This document shows positions 1 to 6,381 of a stretch of 6,516 nt of DNA, in pieces (the first letter of the stretch is position 1; every line of letters begins with the position of its first letter). The notes beneath the pieces were generated by a model. The model did not search any database, was not told where the DNA came from, and was given only the letters and a program-made list of their open reading frames with translations. The position numbers and the translations under genes were made by a program. The DNA comes from Gemmatimonadaceae bacterium (GTDB taxonomy: Bacteria; Gemmatimonadota; Gemmatimonadetes; Gemmatimonadales; Gemmatimonadaceae). The stretch lies in NCBI GenBank assembly GCA_019689955.1, contig JADGGM010000187.1, positions 1 to 6,516 of the forward strand, written 5' to 3'.

Positions 1-58
1 CGACTACGCCGCCCGCCTCCCCGCCCCGCTCTACCCGCCGCGCTCCGAGAGCAACTGA
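1..58 (+). CDS. Possible C-terminal tail of a convergent gene
   Basis: From base 2 the plus strand reads DYAARLPAPLYPPRSESN and then TGA at 56-58. All 18 sense codons end in G or C, as expected for a gene in this genome. In the non-overlapped bases 1-30 the other plus frames lack this pattern, and the frame continuing from gatB on the minus strand meets another TAG at 6-4. If real, a gene to the left converges on gatB and overlaps its 3' end by 28 bases (31-58). With 18 codons and no recognisable motif, chance is quite possible. No terminator hairpin is visible after gatB inside the window. Confidence 0.25.
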   Translation, partial: DYAARLPAPLYPPRSESN

Positions 59-1500
59 TTCACGCGCCGCGGGTCCGCGCGCCCTTTCGACTTCTTCATC
101 ACGAGCCCGACCAGCACGCCGAGGAGTTTCTTCTCCCCGTTCTTGAAGCGCGCGGCCTCGGTGGGGTTCTCGGCGAGGACCTCATCGACCCACCGCGCCA
201 GCTCGTCGGCGTCGCGGACCTGGATGAGCCCCTCGCGCTCGGCGATCTGCTGCGGCGGGTCCCCGGTCTCGGCCATGTGCGCGAAGATCTGCTTCGCGGC
301 CGAGTGGCTCACGACGCCGTCGCGCACCAGGTCGAGCAGCTTGGCCAGGTCCGCCGGGCGCACGGCGAAATGCTCCACCGACTGCCCCGTGGCGTTCAGC
401 GCGGCGAGCACCTCCCCCATCACCCAGTTCGCGGCGCTCTTGGCGTCGCCGTGCTGGCGCGCGACGCTCTCGAAGTAGTCGGCGAGCTTCGCGTTCGCCG
501 TGAGCACCTCGATGTCGCCGGCGGGCAAGGCGTACGACTCGGCGAAGCGCGCCTGGCGCGCCTGCGGGAGCTCCGGCAGCTCCGCGCGGATCTGCTCGAT
601 CCATGCCCGGTCGAGGCGGAGCGGCGGGAGGTCGGGCTCGGGGAAGTAGCGGTAGTCGTGGCTCTCTTCCTTGCTGCGCGCCGGGCGCACCTCGCCGCGC
701 GCGCCGTCCCAGAGCATGGTCTGCTGGTGGATCTTCTCGCCGCGCTCCAGGAGGGTGCACTGCCGCACGAACTCCGCCTCCAGCGCGCGCTCCACGCCGG
801 AGAAGGAGTTCATGTTCTTCACCTCGGTCTTGGTGCCGAGGCGTGTCTCGCCGCGGAGGCGGGCGCTGATGTTCGCATCGACGCGGAGGCTCCCTTCCTC
901 CATGTTCACGTCGCTCACGTCGATGTACTCGAGGATCTGTTTGAGCACCTTGAGGTACGCCACCGCCTCGCGCGCCGAGCGCATGTCGGGCTCGCTCACG
1001 ATCTCGATGAGCGGGACCCCGGCGCGGTTGAGGTCGATCGCCGTGGCGCCGCCGTAGCGGTCGTGGATCGACTTCCCCGCGTCCTCCTCCATGTGCAACC
1101 GCGTGATCCCGATCGTGATCGGGGTCCCGTCCGCGTTCTTCCCGATCGCGATGCGCCCCCCGGTCGCGAGCGGGCGGTCGTACTGCGAGATCTGGTAGCC
1201 CTTGGGAAGATCGGGGTAGAAGTAGTTCTTCCGCGCGAAGATCGACGTCTCGTGCACGGTGCATCCGAGCGCCAGCGCCGCGCGCACGGCGAGGCGCACC
1301 GCTTCGGCGTTGAGGAGCGGGAGCGTGCCGGGGAGCGCGAGACAGATCGGGCAGGTGTTGGTGTTCGGAGGGGCGCCGAAGGCGGTGTCGCAGCAACAGA
1401 ACGCCTTGGTGCGCGTGCGGAGCTGCACGTGCACCTCGAGCCCCACGACCATCTCGTAGCGCTCGGTGACGGCGCGTGCGGGAGTGGAGAGCGTGGTCAT
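31..1500 (-). CDS. gatB: Aspartyl/glutamyl-tRNA amidotransferase subunit B (GatB)
   Basis: GatB binds the misacylated tRNA and phosphorylates the Glu or Asp on it, so that ammonia from GatA can convert it to Gln or Asn in the cytoplasm. The protein is 489 aa, close to the usual family length of about 475-500. Visible in order: the N-terminal core start MVVGLEVHVQL (17-27); a cysteine cluster with C35, C37 and C50-P-I-C53, as in zinc-binding GatB proteins; YPDLPKGYQISQYD (95-108); the family signature DLNRAGVPLIEIVSEPD (156-172); KTEVKNMNSF (224-233); and HDYRYFPEPDLP (281-292). From about residue 340 to the end lies the helical YqeY-like tail domain that contacts tRNA, ending in a Lys-rich stretch and NQLLSERGG before a TAG stop. 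The ATG at 1500 is chosen because it overlaps the gatA stop (ATGA) and has a GGAGG 7 nt upstream. The same frame stays open upstream only as a shadow of gatA. Identification is essentially certain. Confidence 0.98.
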   Translation of the reverse strand: MTTLSTPARAVTERYEMVVGLEVHVQLRTRTKAFCCCDTAFGAPPNTNTCPICLALPGTLPLLNAEAVRLAVRAALALGCTVHETSIFARKNYFYPDLPKGYQISQYDRPLATGGRIAIGKNADGTPITIGITRLHMEEDAGKSIHDRYGGATAIDLNRAGVPLIEIVSEPDMRSAREAVAYLKVLKQILEYIDVSDVNMEEGSLRVDANISARLRGETRLGTKTEVKNMNSFSGVERALEAEFVRQCTLLERGEKIHQQTMLWDGARGEVRPARSKEESHDYRYFPEPDLPPLRLDRAWIEQIRAELPELPQARQARFAESYALPAGDIEVLTANAKLADYFESVARQHGDAKSAANWVMGEVLAALNATGQSVEHFAVRPADLAKLLDLVRDGVVSHSAAKQIFAHMAETGDPPQQIAEREGLIQVRDADELARWVDEVLAENPTEAARFKNGEKKLLGVLVGLVMKKSKGRADPRRVNQLLSERGG

Positions 1501-2894
1501 CGATGCGCCTCCGCGCCCAGCGCCCGCTCGAGCGCGTAGGCGATCTGGAACATGGTCATCTCCTCGAAGTGGCCGGCGAGGATCTGCCCGCCGATGGGGA
1601 GCCCATCCACGCGCCCCACGGGGACGGAGATCCCGGGCACCCCGGCGAGGTTCGCGGTCGCCGTGAAGATGTCGTTCAGGTACATCTCGTACGGGTCGGC
1701 CTTGGCGCCGAACTCGAAGGCCGGCGTGGGCGTGGTCGGCGTGAAGAGGGCGTGGACCCCGTTGCCGAAGACGGTGCGGAAGTCCTGCGCGATGAGGGTG
1801 CGGACCTCCTGGGCCTTCTTGTAGTACGCGTCGTAGTACCCGGCGGAGAGCACGTACGTCCCGAGGAGGATGCGCCGCGTGACCTCGGGGCCGAAGCCGC
1901 GCGAGCGCGTGGCCTCGTACATCCCGCGCAGGCCGTCGCCGGTCACGCGGAGGCCGTAGCGCACGCCGTCGAAGCGCGCGAGGTTGGACGACGCCTCCGC
2001 GGGGGCGACGATGTAGTACACGGGGATCGCGAGGTCCGTGTGCGGGAGCGAGACGTCGCGCACGGTGGCCCCCTGCGCGCGGAGCGCGTCGAGCGCGCGG
2101 TCGCAGAGCGCGGCGATGCGCGGGTCGAGCGACGGGGGGAAGTACTCCTTGGGGCGCCCGATGACGAGCCCCTCGAGCGGGCGATCGGCCGCGGCGCGGT
2201 AGCGCGGCACGGGCACGTCGGCGCTCGTGGAGTCGAGGGGATCGCGCCCGGCGATCACTTCCATGGCAAGCGCGGCGTCGTCGACCGTCGCGCCGAACAC
2301 GCCGACCTGGTCGAGCGATGACGCGAAGGCGACGAGGCCGTACCGGCTCACGCGCCCGTACGTGGGCTTCACGCCGACGACGCCGCAGAACGCGGCAGGC
2401 TGGCGCACGGAGCCGCCGGTTTCCGAGCCGAGCGCGATGCGCACGATCCCCGCGGCCACGGCCGCGGCCGAGCCGCCCGACGAACCGCCGGGGACGCGCG
2501 TGGGACAGATGGGGTTGCGCACCGGCCCGTACGCGCTGTGCTCGTTCGAGGAGCCCATCGCGAACTCGTCGCAGTTGGTCTTGGCGACGAGCACCGCCCC
2601 CGCCTCGCGGAGACGCCGGATGACGGTCGCCTGATACGGGCTCACGTACCCCTCGAGGATGCGCGAGCCGCAGGTGGTCGGGAGGTGGAGGGTCGCAATG
2701 TTGTCCTTGGCGACGAACGGGACCCCGGCGAGCGGCCCCTGCGCCCTGCTCTCGTCGATCGCGCGCGCCTCGGCGAGCGCGTGCTCGCGGTCGGACCAGA
2801 GGATGCAGTTGAGCCCATCGGCGCCGGCCTTCACCTCGTCCATGCGGCGGAGGCTCGCCGCCACCGCCTCGGCCGCGGAGGTCGTGGTGGTCAT
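1497..2894 (-). CDS. gatA: Aspartyl/glutamyl-tRNA amidotransferase subunit A (GatA)
   Basis: GatA is the glutaminase subunit of GatCAB: it hydrolyses glutamine and channels ammonia to GatB. The 465 aa protein is slightly shorter than the common 480-490, mainly at the N-terminus. It is an amidase-signature enzyme with all catalytic landmarks visible: K63 in VAKDNI, S138 in PGGSSGGSAAAVAAG (135-149) and S162 in GSETGGSVRQPAAFCG (156-171). The spacings K63-S138 (75) and S138-S162 (24) match the Lys-Ser-Ser triad of known GatA proteins. GVKPTYGRVSRYGLVAFASSLDQVG (174-198, core GRVSRYG) and the FTPTTPTPAF strand (384-393) are also typical of GatA as opposed to other amidases. The GatB and GatC neighbours remove any doubt about the specific function. 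The start at 2894 overlaps the gatC stop by 4 bases and has AGGAGG 7 nt upstream. No sign of truncation or frameshift. Confidence 0.98.
   Translation of the reverse strand: MTTTTSAAEAVAASLRRMDEVKAGADGLNCILWSDREHALAEARAIDESRAQGPLAGVPFVAKDNIATLHLPTTCGSRILEGYVSPYQATVIRRLREAGAVLVAKTNCDEFAMGSSNEHSAYGPVRNPICPTRVPGGSSGGSAAAVAAGIVRIALGSETGGSVRQPAAFCGVVGVKPTYGRVSRYGLVAFASSLDQVGVFGATVDDAALAMEVIAGRDPLDSTSADVPVPRYRAAADRPLEGLVIGRPKEYFPPSLDPRIAALCDRALDALRAQGATVRDVSLPHTDLAIPVYYIVAPAEASSNLARFDGVRYGLRVTGDGLRGMYEATRSRGFGPEVTRRILLGTYVLSAGYYDAYYKKAQEVRTLIAQDFRTVFGNGVHALFTPTTPTPAFEFGAKADPYEMYLNDIFTATANLAGVPGISVPVGRVDGLPIGGQILAGHFEEMTMFQIAYALERALGAEAHR
1508..1512 (-). promoter_or_regulatory. Shine-Dalgarno of gatB
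   Basis: The minus strand reads GGAGG here, 7 nt before the gatB ATG at 1500 and inside the last codons of gatA. It supports the chosen gatB start. With the ATGA overlap, it suggests that ribosomes finishing gatA re-initiate on gatB. Confidence 0.75.
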
Positions 2895-3208
2895 GCCGTC
2901 TCCTCCTCGTCAGCCGTTTCGTGCGTGGCCAGACGCGGGACGAGGAAGAACCCGTCGCGCATCTGCGGGGCGAAGGCCTCGCGCGGACGCGCGAGCGGGA
3001 TCTGCGGCCCCGTGTCGGGGCGCAGCGGGGTGCTCGCGTCGCCAATCCCGGCGGTGCCGGTCACCCCGGTGGTGTCGACCTTTCGCAGCACGTCCATGTG
3101 CGCGAGGATCCCGTTGAGCTGCGCGACCAACTCGGGGACGCGCTCCTCGGGGAGCGCGAGCCGGGCCAGCGCAGCGATGTGGACCACGTCCTCTCGTGTG
3201 ACGGCCAT
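2891..3208 (-). CDS. gatC: Aspartyl/glutamyl-tRNA amidotransferase subunit C (GatC)
   Basis: GatC is the small scaffold subunit that wraps around GatA and GatB and stabilises the complex. The 105 aa length fits the family (about 90-105). Recognisable parts are the N-terminal helix VVHIAALARLALPEERVPEL (8-27), the second helix LNGILAHMDVLRKVDTTGV (31-49), LRPD (62-65), and the C-terminal RDGFFLVPRL (84-93), the usual dgfFlVPrv ending. A short acidic tail (HETADEEETA) follows and overlaps the gatA ribosome-binding site. The ATG at 3208 directly follows the pcrA stop (TGAATG). A GGGTGGG stretch 5 nt upstream, inside the last pcrA codons, may act as a weak Shine-Dalgarno. An overlapping frame beginning at 3218 is a shadow. 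Confidence 0.96.
   Translation of the reverse strand: MAVTREDVVHIAALARLALPEERVPELVAQLNGILAHMDVLRKVDTTGVTGTAGIGDASTPLRPDTGPQIPLARPREAFAPQMRDGFFLVPRLATHETADEEETA
2902..2907 (-). promoter_or_regulatory. Shine-Dalgarno of gatA
   Basis: The minus strand reads AGGAGG, a perfect Shine-Dalgarno, 7 nt before the gatA ATG at 2894. It lies in the Glu-rich tail of gatC, whose acidic codons (GAG GAG GAG) may be kept for this purpose. It fixes the gatA start and should give gatA strong initiation within the operon. Confidence 0.8.
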
Positions 3209-5464
3209 TCAATCCCACCCGCGTTCGAGTCCCGCGTATGCGACCACGAGCCGCTTCCGCCCCACGGCCTCGTCGTCGAAATCGATCGTGACCTTCATGT
3301 CTCGTCCAACGCCCGAGAGCTCCACCACCGTTCCCGAGCCGAAGCGCGCGTGCCGCACCCGCTCCCCCTTCACGAAGCGCGGCGCGTCCTGCGATGCGTC
3401 GACGTCCGGATCGCTCCCCCGCACCGGGCGGGAGACGGGGATGCCGGGGCGGCGCACCGACGGCGGCTGCGGGAGCACGCTCTGCCCGCTCCCGCGCAAG
3501 CGGATGGTGGAGCGCTGCTCCAGCATCGCCGGCGGGATGGGGCGCAGGAAGCTGGATGGCATGGAGGGCATGATCTCCCCGTTGCGCCGCCGGCTCCGCG
3601 CGTGCGTGAGGTAGAGCTTCCGCTGCGCGCGCGTGATCCCCACGTAGAAGAGCCGCCGCTCCTCTTCCAGCATCTCCGGCTCCTCCTGCGCGCGGCTCAG
3701 CGGGAAGAGCCCTTCCTCGAGCCCGGTGATGAACACCACCGGGAACTCGAGCCCCTTGGCGTTGTGCAGCGTCATCATGGTGACGGCATCGGCGTCGGGG
3801 TTCAACCGGTCGAAGTCGCTCACGAGCGAGGCGCGCTGCAGGAAGTGGTCGAGCGGGGTGAGGCCGAGCTCTCCCCCTTCGTCGGCCACGGTCTCGGCGG
3901 CGCTCGTGATGAGCTCGCGAACGTTCTCCAGCCGCTCGGCCCCTTCCGGCCCTTCCGCCTTGAGGTGGTCGGCGAAGCGGATCTCCTCCACGAGCTCGCG
4001 CAGCAGCTCGTCGACCGCCGCATCCGCCGCGCGCGCGCGGAACCGCTCGATGAGCGCGGCGAACCCGCCGAGCGCTTGCCGCGCCGCGGGACGCAACCCC
4101 TCGACGAGGTCCGCGCGCGTCGCGGCGACGAGGAGCGGGACCCCGGCCGCGCGCGCGATCCCGTCGAGCTGGTCGATCGTCGTCTCCCCGAGCCCGCGGC
4201 GCGGGACCGAGACCGCGCGCCGGAACGCCTCGTCGTCCGCGGGGTTGGCGATGAGCTTGAGATAGCTCATGAGATCGCGGATCTCGCGCCGGTCGTAGAA
4301 GCGGACCGCACCCACCAGGCGGTAGGGGATCCCGCGCCGGCGCAGCGCTTCCTCGAGCGTGCGGCTCTGCGCGTTGGTGCGGTAGAGCACCGCGATGTCG
4401 CCCAGGCTGAGCGACGGCTCGGCGCGCCGCCGCGCCGTGATCTCCTCGGCCACGAAATCCGCCTCGTCGCGATCGTCGAGGCTCCCCACCACGGTCACCT
4501 TCTCCCCGCTGCGCCGCGTGGCGCGCAGCGTCTTGCCGCGGCGGCTCGTGTTCTCCCGGATCACCGTGTTCGCCAGCTCGAGCACCTCGGGCGTGGAGCG
4601 GTAGTTCTCCTCGAGGCGCACAACCTTCGCCGACGGGAAGTCCTTCTCGAAGTCGAGGATGTTGCGGATGTCAGCCCCGCGCCAGCCGTATATGCTCTGG
4701 TCATCGTCTCCGACCACCAGCACGTTCCCGTGCTCCCCGCCCAGCAGCTTGATGAGCTGATACTGCGCCCGGTTCGTGTCCTGGTACTCGTCGACCAGGA
4801 TGAACTGGAACCGCGCGCGGTACGCGGCGAGCCGGTCGGCGTTCCCCTGGAGGATCCGCACCGGGAGCACGAGCAGGTCGTCGAAGTCCACGGCGTTCGC
4901 TTCGCGCAGCGTGGGCTCGAGGTGCGTGTACACCTGCGACGCGGCGCGGCTCAGCGGGTCCAGCGCGAGCGAGGCATACTCCTCGGGGCCGACGAGGGCG
5001 TTCTTGGCGTCGGAGATCGCGACGCGGATCGCCTTGGGCGTCCACTGCTTCGTCGAGATCTTGAGGCGCTCCATCACCCGCCGCACGACCGCGAGCGCGT
5101 CCTCCTCGTCGTAGATCGTGAAGCTCGCCGTGCGGCCGGCCAGCGCGGCCTCGCGACGGAGGAGCCGGGCACCGATCGCGTGGAACGTCCCCACCCACAT
5201 CCCCGCCGGCTCCTCGCCCAGCAGGCGCGCCACGCGCTCGCGCATCTCTCCCGCGGCCTTGTTCGTGAAGGTGACGGCGAGGATGTGGCGCGGGTCCACG
5301 CCGTGTTCCTCGATGAGGCGCGCGATGCGCGTCGTGAGCACGCGCGTCTTCCCCGAGCCCGCGCCGGCGAGCACCAGGATGGGGCCCTGAAAGTGCAGCA
5401 CCGCCTCGCGCTGCGCGGGGTTCAGGTGCGCGAGCGCGTCGGCGTGAGCGTGTGTCGAAGTCAT
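3209..5464 (-). CDS. pcrA: ATP-dependent DNA helicase PcrA/UvrD (SF1A)
   Basis: A 3'-5' superfamily 1 helicase that unwinds DNA in excision repair, removes recombinase filaments and helps clear stalled RNA polymerase. The 751 aa length is normal for PcrA. Motifs in order: Q motif LNPAQREAV (14-22), Walker A AGAGSGKT (33-40), Ia TFTNKAAGEM (65-74), II VDEYQDTN (224-231), III VGDDDQSIYGWRGA (251-264), IV LEENYRS (284-290), V VTMMTLHNAKGLEFP (561-575) and VI EERRLFYVGITRA (601-613). A Pro/Arg-rich linker (about 640-695) leads to a C-terminal Tudor-like module (about 697-750, FVKGERVRHARFGSGTV), which in PcrA/UvrD proteins binds RNA polymerase. The frame is open upstream to 6103, but this only shadows the kinase gene. 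The ATG at 5464 lies just before the Q motif and overlaps the kinase stop (ATGA). No Shine-Dalgarno is visible before it. PcrA and UvrD are hard to separate by sequence alone; pcrA is used for the general type. Confidence 0.96.
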   Translation of the reverse strand: MTSTHAHADALAHLNPAQREAVLHFQGPILVLAGAGSGKTRVLTTRIARLIEEHGVDPRHILAVTFTNKAAGEMRERVARLLGEEPAGMWVGTFHAIGARLLRREAALAGRTASFTIYDEEDALAVVRRVMERLKISTKQWTPKAIRVAISDAKNALVGPEEYASLALDPLSRAASQVYTHLEPTLREANAVDFDDLLVLPVRILQGNADRLAAYRARFQFILVDEYQDTNRAQYQLIKLLGGEHGNVLVVGDDDQSIYGWRGADIRNILDFEKDFPSAKVVRLEENYRSTPEVLELANTVIRENTSRRGKTLRATRRSGEKVTVVGSLDDRDEADFVAEEITARRRAEPSLSLGDIAVLYRTNAQSRTLEEALRRRGIPYRLVGAVRFYDRREIRDLMSYLKLIANPADDEAFRRAVSVPRRGLGETTIDQLDGIARAAGVPLLVAATRADLVEGLRPAARQALGGFAALIERFRARAADAAVDELLRELVEEIRFADHLKAEGPEGAERLENVRELITSAAETVADEGGELGLTPLDHFLQRASLVSDFDRLNPDADAVTMMTLHNAKGLEFPVVFITGLEEGLFPLSRAQEEPEMLEEERRLFYVGITRAQRKLYLTHARSRRRNGEIMPSMPSSFLRPIPPAMLEQRSTIRLRGSGQSVLPQPPSVRRPGIPVSRPVRGSDPDVDASQDAPRFVKGERVRHARFGSGTVVELSGVGRDMKVTIDFDDEAVGRKRLVVAYAGLERGWD

Positions 5465-6381
5465 CCCTGTAGTATAACGTCGAAGGTCGCACCCTTCTCG
5501 GTGGGCACCAGCACGAGCCGCCCGCCGTGGTTCTCCTCGATGATCCGCTTGGCGAGCGAGAGCCCGATCCCCCACCCCGACTGCTTGGTGGAGAACCCGG
5601 GCTCGAAGATCCGCGTCCGCAGCTCCCGCGGCACGCCGGGGCCGTCGTCGGCCACGCGCACGCGCACGCGGTCGGGGTCGAGACGCTTGGTGGTGAGATA
5701 CATCCGCCCTCCACGCCCGGCGAGGGCATCGAGGCCGTTCTTCACCAGCACCTCCAGCGCCCACTCCAGCAACACCTCGTCCCCCTCGATCACCACCGGC
5801 TCGGTCCCGCGCGACGCGACGATCGTCACGGCGTGCGCCAGCGTGGGGACGCGCGCCTGAAAGTAGCTCCCCACGCGCACGACCAGCTCGCCGAGATCGA
5901 GCTTGTCGCGCCGCGGCGGGCGCCCGATCCGCTCGAAGCGATGCGAGACGCGCTCCAGCCGCTCCAGGTCCGCCCCCATGTGCGAGACCGCGGAGCGGGT
6001 CACCTCGTCGGCGCAGTGGTCGCGCAGGAGCTCGAGCCACCCGCTCAGGCTCGAGAGCGGCGTGGCGAGCTGGTGCGCCGACTCGCGCGCCATCCCGGCC
6101 CACACGCGCTCTCGGTCCACGCGGCTCTGCGTGCGCAGCACGTACGCCCCGGCCGCACCGACGAGCACGAGGAGCGATGCCAAAATTGCGGGGATGAAGC
6201 GGAGGCTCGTGATGAGCTGGCTGTCGCCGAAGTGCACGGTCCCGATCCCGGGCTCGACCACCGGCGGGTTCTGCTGGTCGAGCGTGGGGATGTAGGCGCG
6301 CACGCGCGGGTCGGTGATGGGGGCGTCGAAGGGGAGGTTCGCGCTGGCGGTGGGCTCCCCGCGGTTGTCGGTAACGATCAC
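5461..6381 (-). CDS. Sensor histidine kinase, 5'-incomplete
   Basis: Membrane sensor kinase expected to autophosphorylate on histidine and pass the phosphate to a response regulator, which is not in this window. Counting from the GTG at 6381 as residue 1, an extracytoplasmic sensor remnant covers about 1-60. One membrane helix follows (about 62-82, IPAILASLLVLVGAAGAYVL), with no obvious HAMP domain. The H-box is AHQLATPLSSL with phosphoacceptor H103. The ATPase domain has an N-box with N215 (LVKNGLDAL), G1 DDGPGVP (245-251), the F-box IFEPGFSTKQ (258-267) and G2 GWGIGLSLAKRII (269-281). The C-terminus is intact and overlaps the pcrA start by 4 bases. The GTG is the only start-type codon between the upstream stop (6480-6478) and the membrane helix region, but it would remove the first membrane segment and part of the sensor domain. 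The natural start is therefore probably beyond the window. Family certain; exact role and signal unknown. Confidence 0.88.
   Translation of the reverse strand: MIVTDNRGEPTASANLPFDAPITDPRVRAYIPTLDQQNPPVVEPGIGTVHFGDSQLITSLRFIPAILASLLVLVGAAGAYVLRTQSRVDRERVWAGMARESAHQLATPLSSLSGWLELLRDHCADEVTRSAVSHMGADLERLERVSHRFERIGRPPRRDKLDLGELVVRVGSYFQARVPTLAHAVTIVASRGTEPVVIEGDEVLLEWALEVLVKNGLDALAGRGGRMYLTTKRLDPDRVRVRVADDGPGVPRELRTRIFEPGFSTKQSGWGIGLSLAKRIIEENHGGRLVLVPTEKGATFDVILQG
5471..5476 (-). promoter_or_regulatory. Putative -10 box for a leaderless pcrA transcript
   Basis: The minus strand reads TATACT, one base from the TATAAT consensus, with 6 nt (ACAGGG) between it and the pcrA ATG at 5464. Transcription starting about 7 nt downstream would begin at or next to the A of the ATG, giving a leaderless mRNA. 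The box lies in the kinase's last codons GTT ATA CTA, three AT-ending codons in a row in a gene that otherwise ends codons in G or C. No recognisable -35 hexamer sits at the usual distance. The absence of a Shine-Dalgarno fits the idea. It could still be chance. Confidence 0.4.

Noticed and set aside
1107..1122. Inverted repeat cccgatc-gt-gatcggg inside gatB
   Set aside because: The loop is only 2 nt, there is no T-tract, and it encodes the conserved GatB segment TITIGITRLH-like (about 128-136). It is explained by GC-rich codons, not a terminator.
277..1539. 420-codon plus-strand open frame opposite gatB
   Set aside because: Shadow of gatB; low-complexity Arg/Val/Leu/Glu composition, no recognisable motif, while the minus strand encodes a full-length conserved protein.
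1476..2321. 281-codon plus-strand open frame opposite gatA
   Set aside because: Same antisense shadow effect; the gatA frame contains all catalytic residues.
4686..4697. TATA-containing stretch inside pcrA
   Set aside because: It encodes the conserved motif III residues SIYGWRG (ATA TAC for Ile-Tyr), is far from any start codon, and needs no promoter explanation.
2921..5860. 979-codon open frame on the plus strand opposite pcrA and gatC
   Set aside because: It lies opposite clear helicase and GatC genes. Its translation is rich in Arg, Glu, Val and His without any domain, as expected when GC-ending codons on the other strand suppress stop codons.
5465..6103. N-terminal extension of the helicase frame upstream of 5464
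   Set aside because: It overlaps the kinase ATPase domain in another frame and is Arg/Ala-rich with no motif. The helicase family begins just before the Q motif, matching the ATG at 5464.
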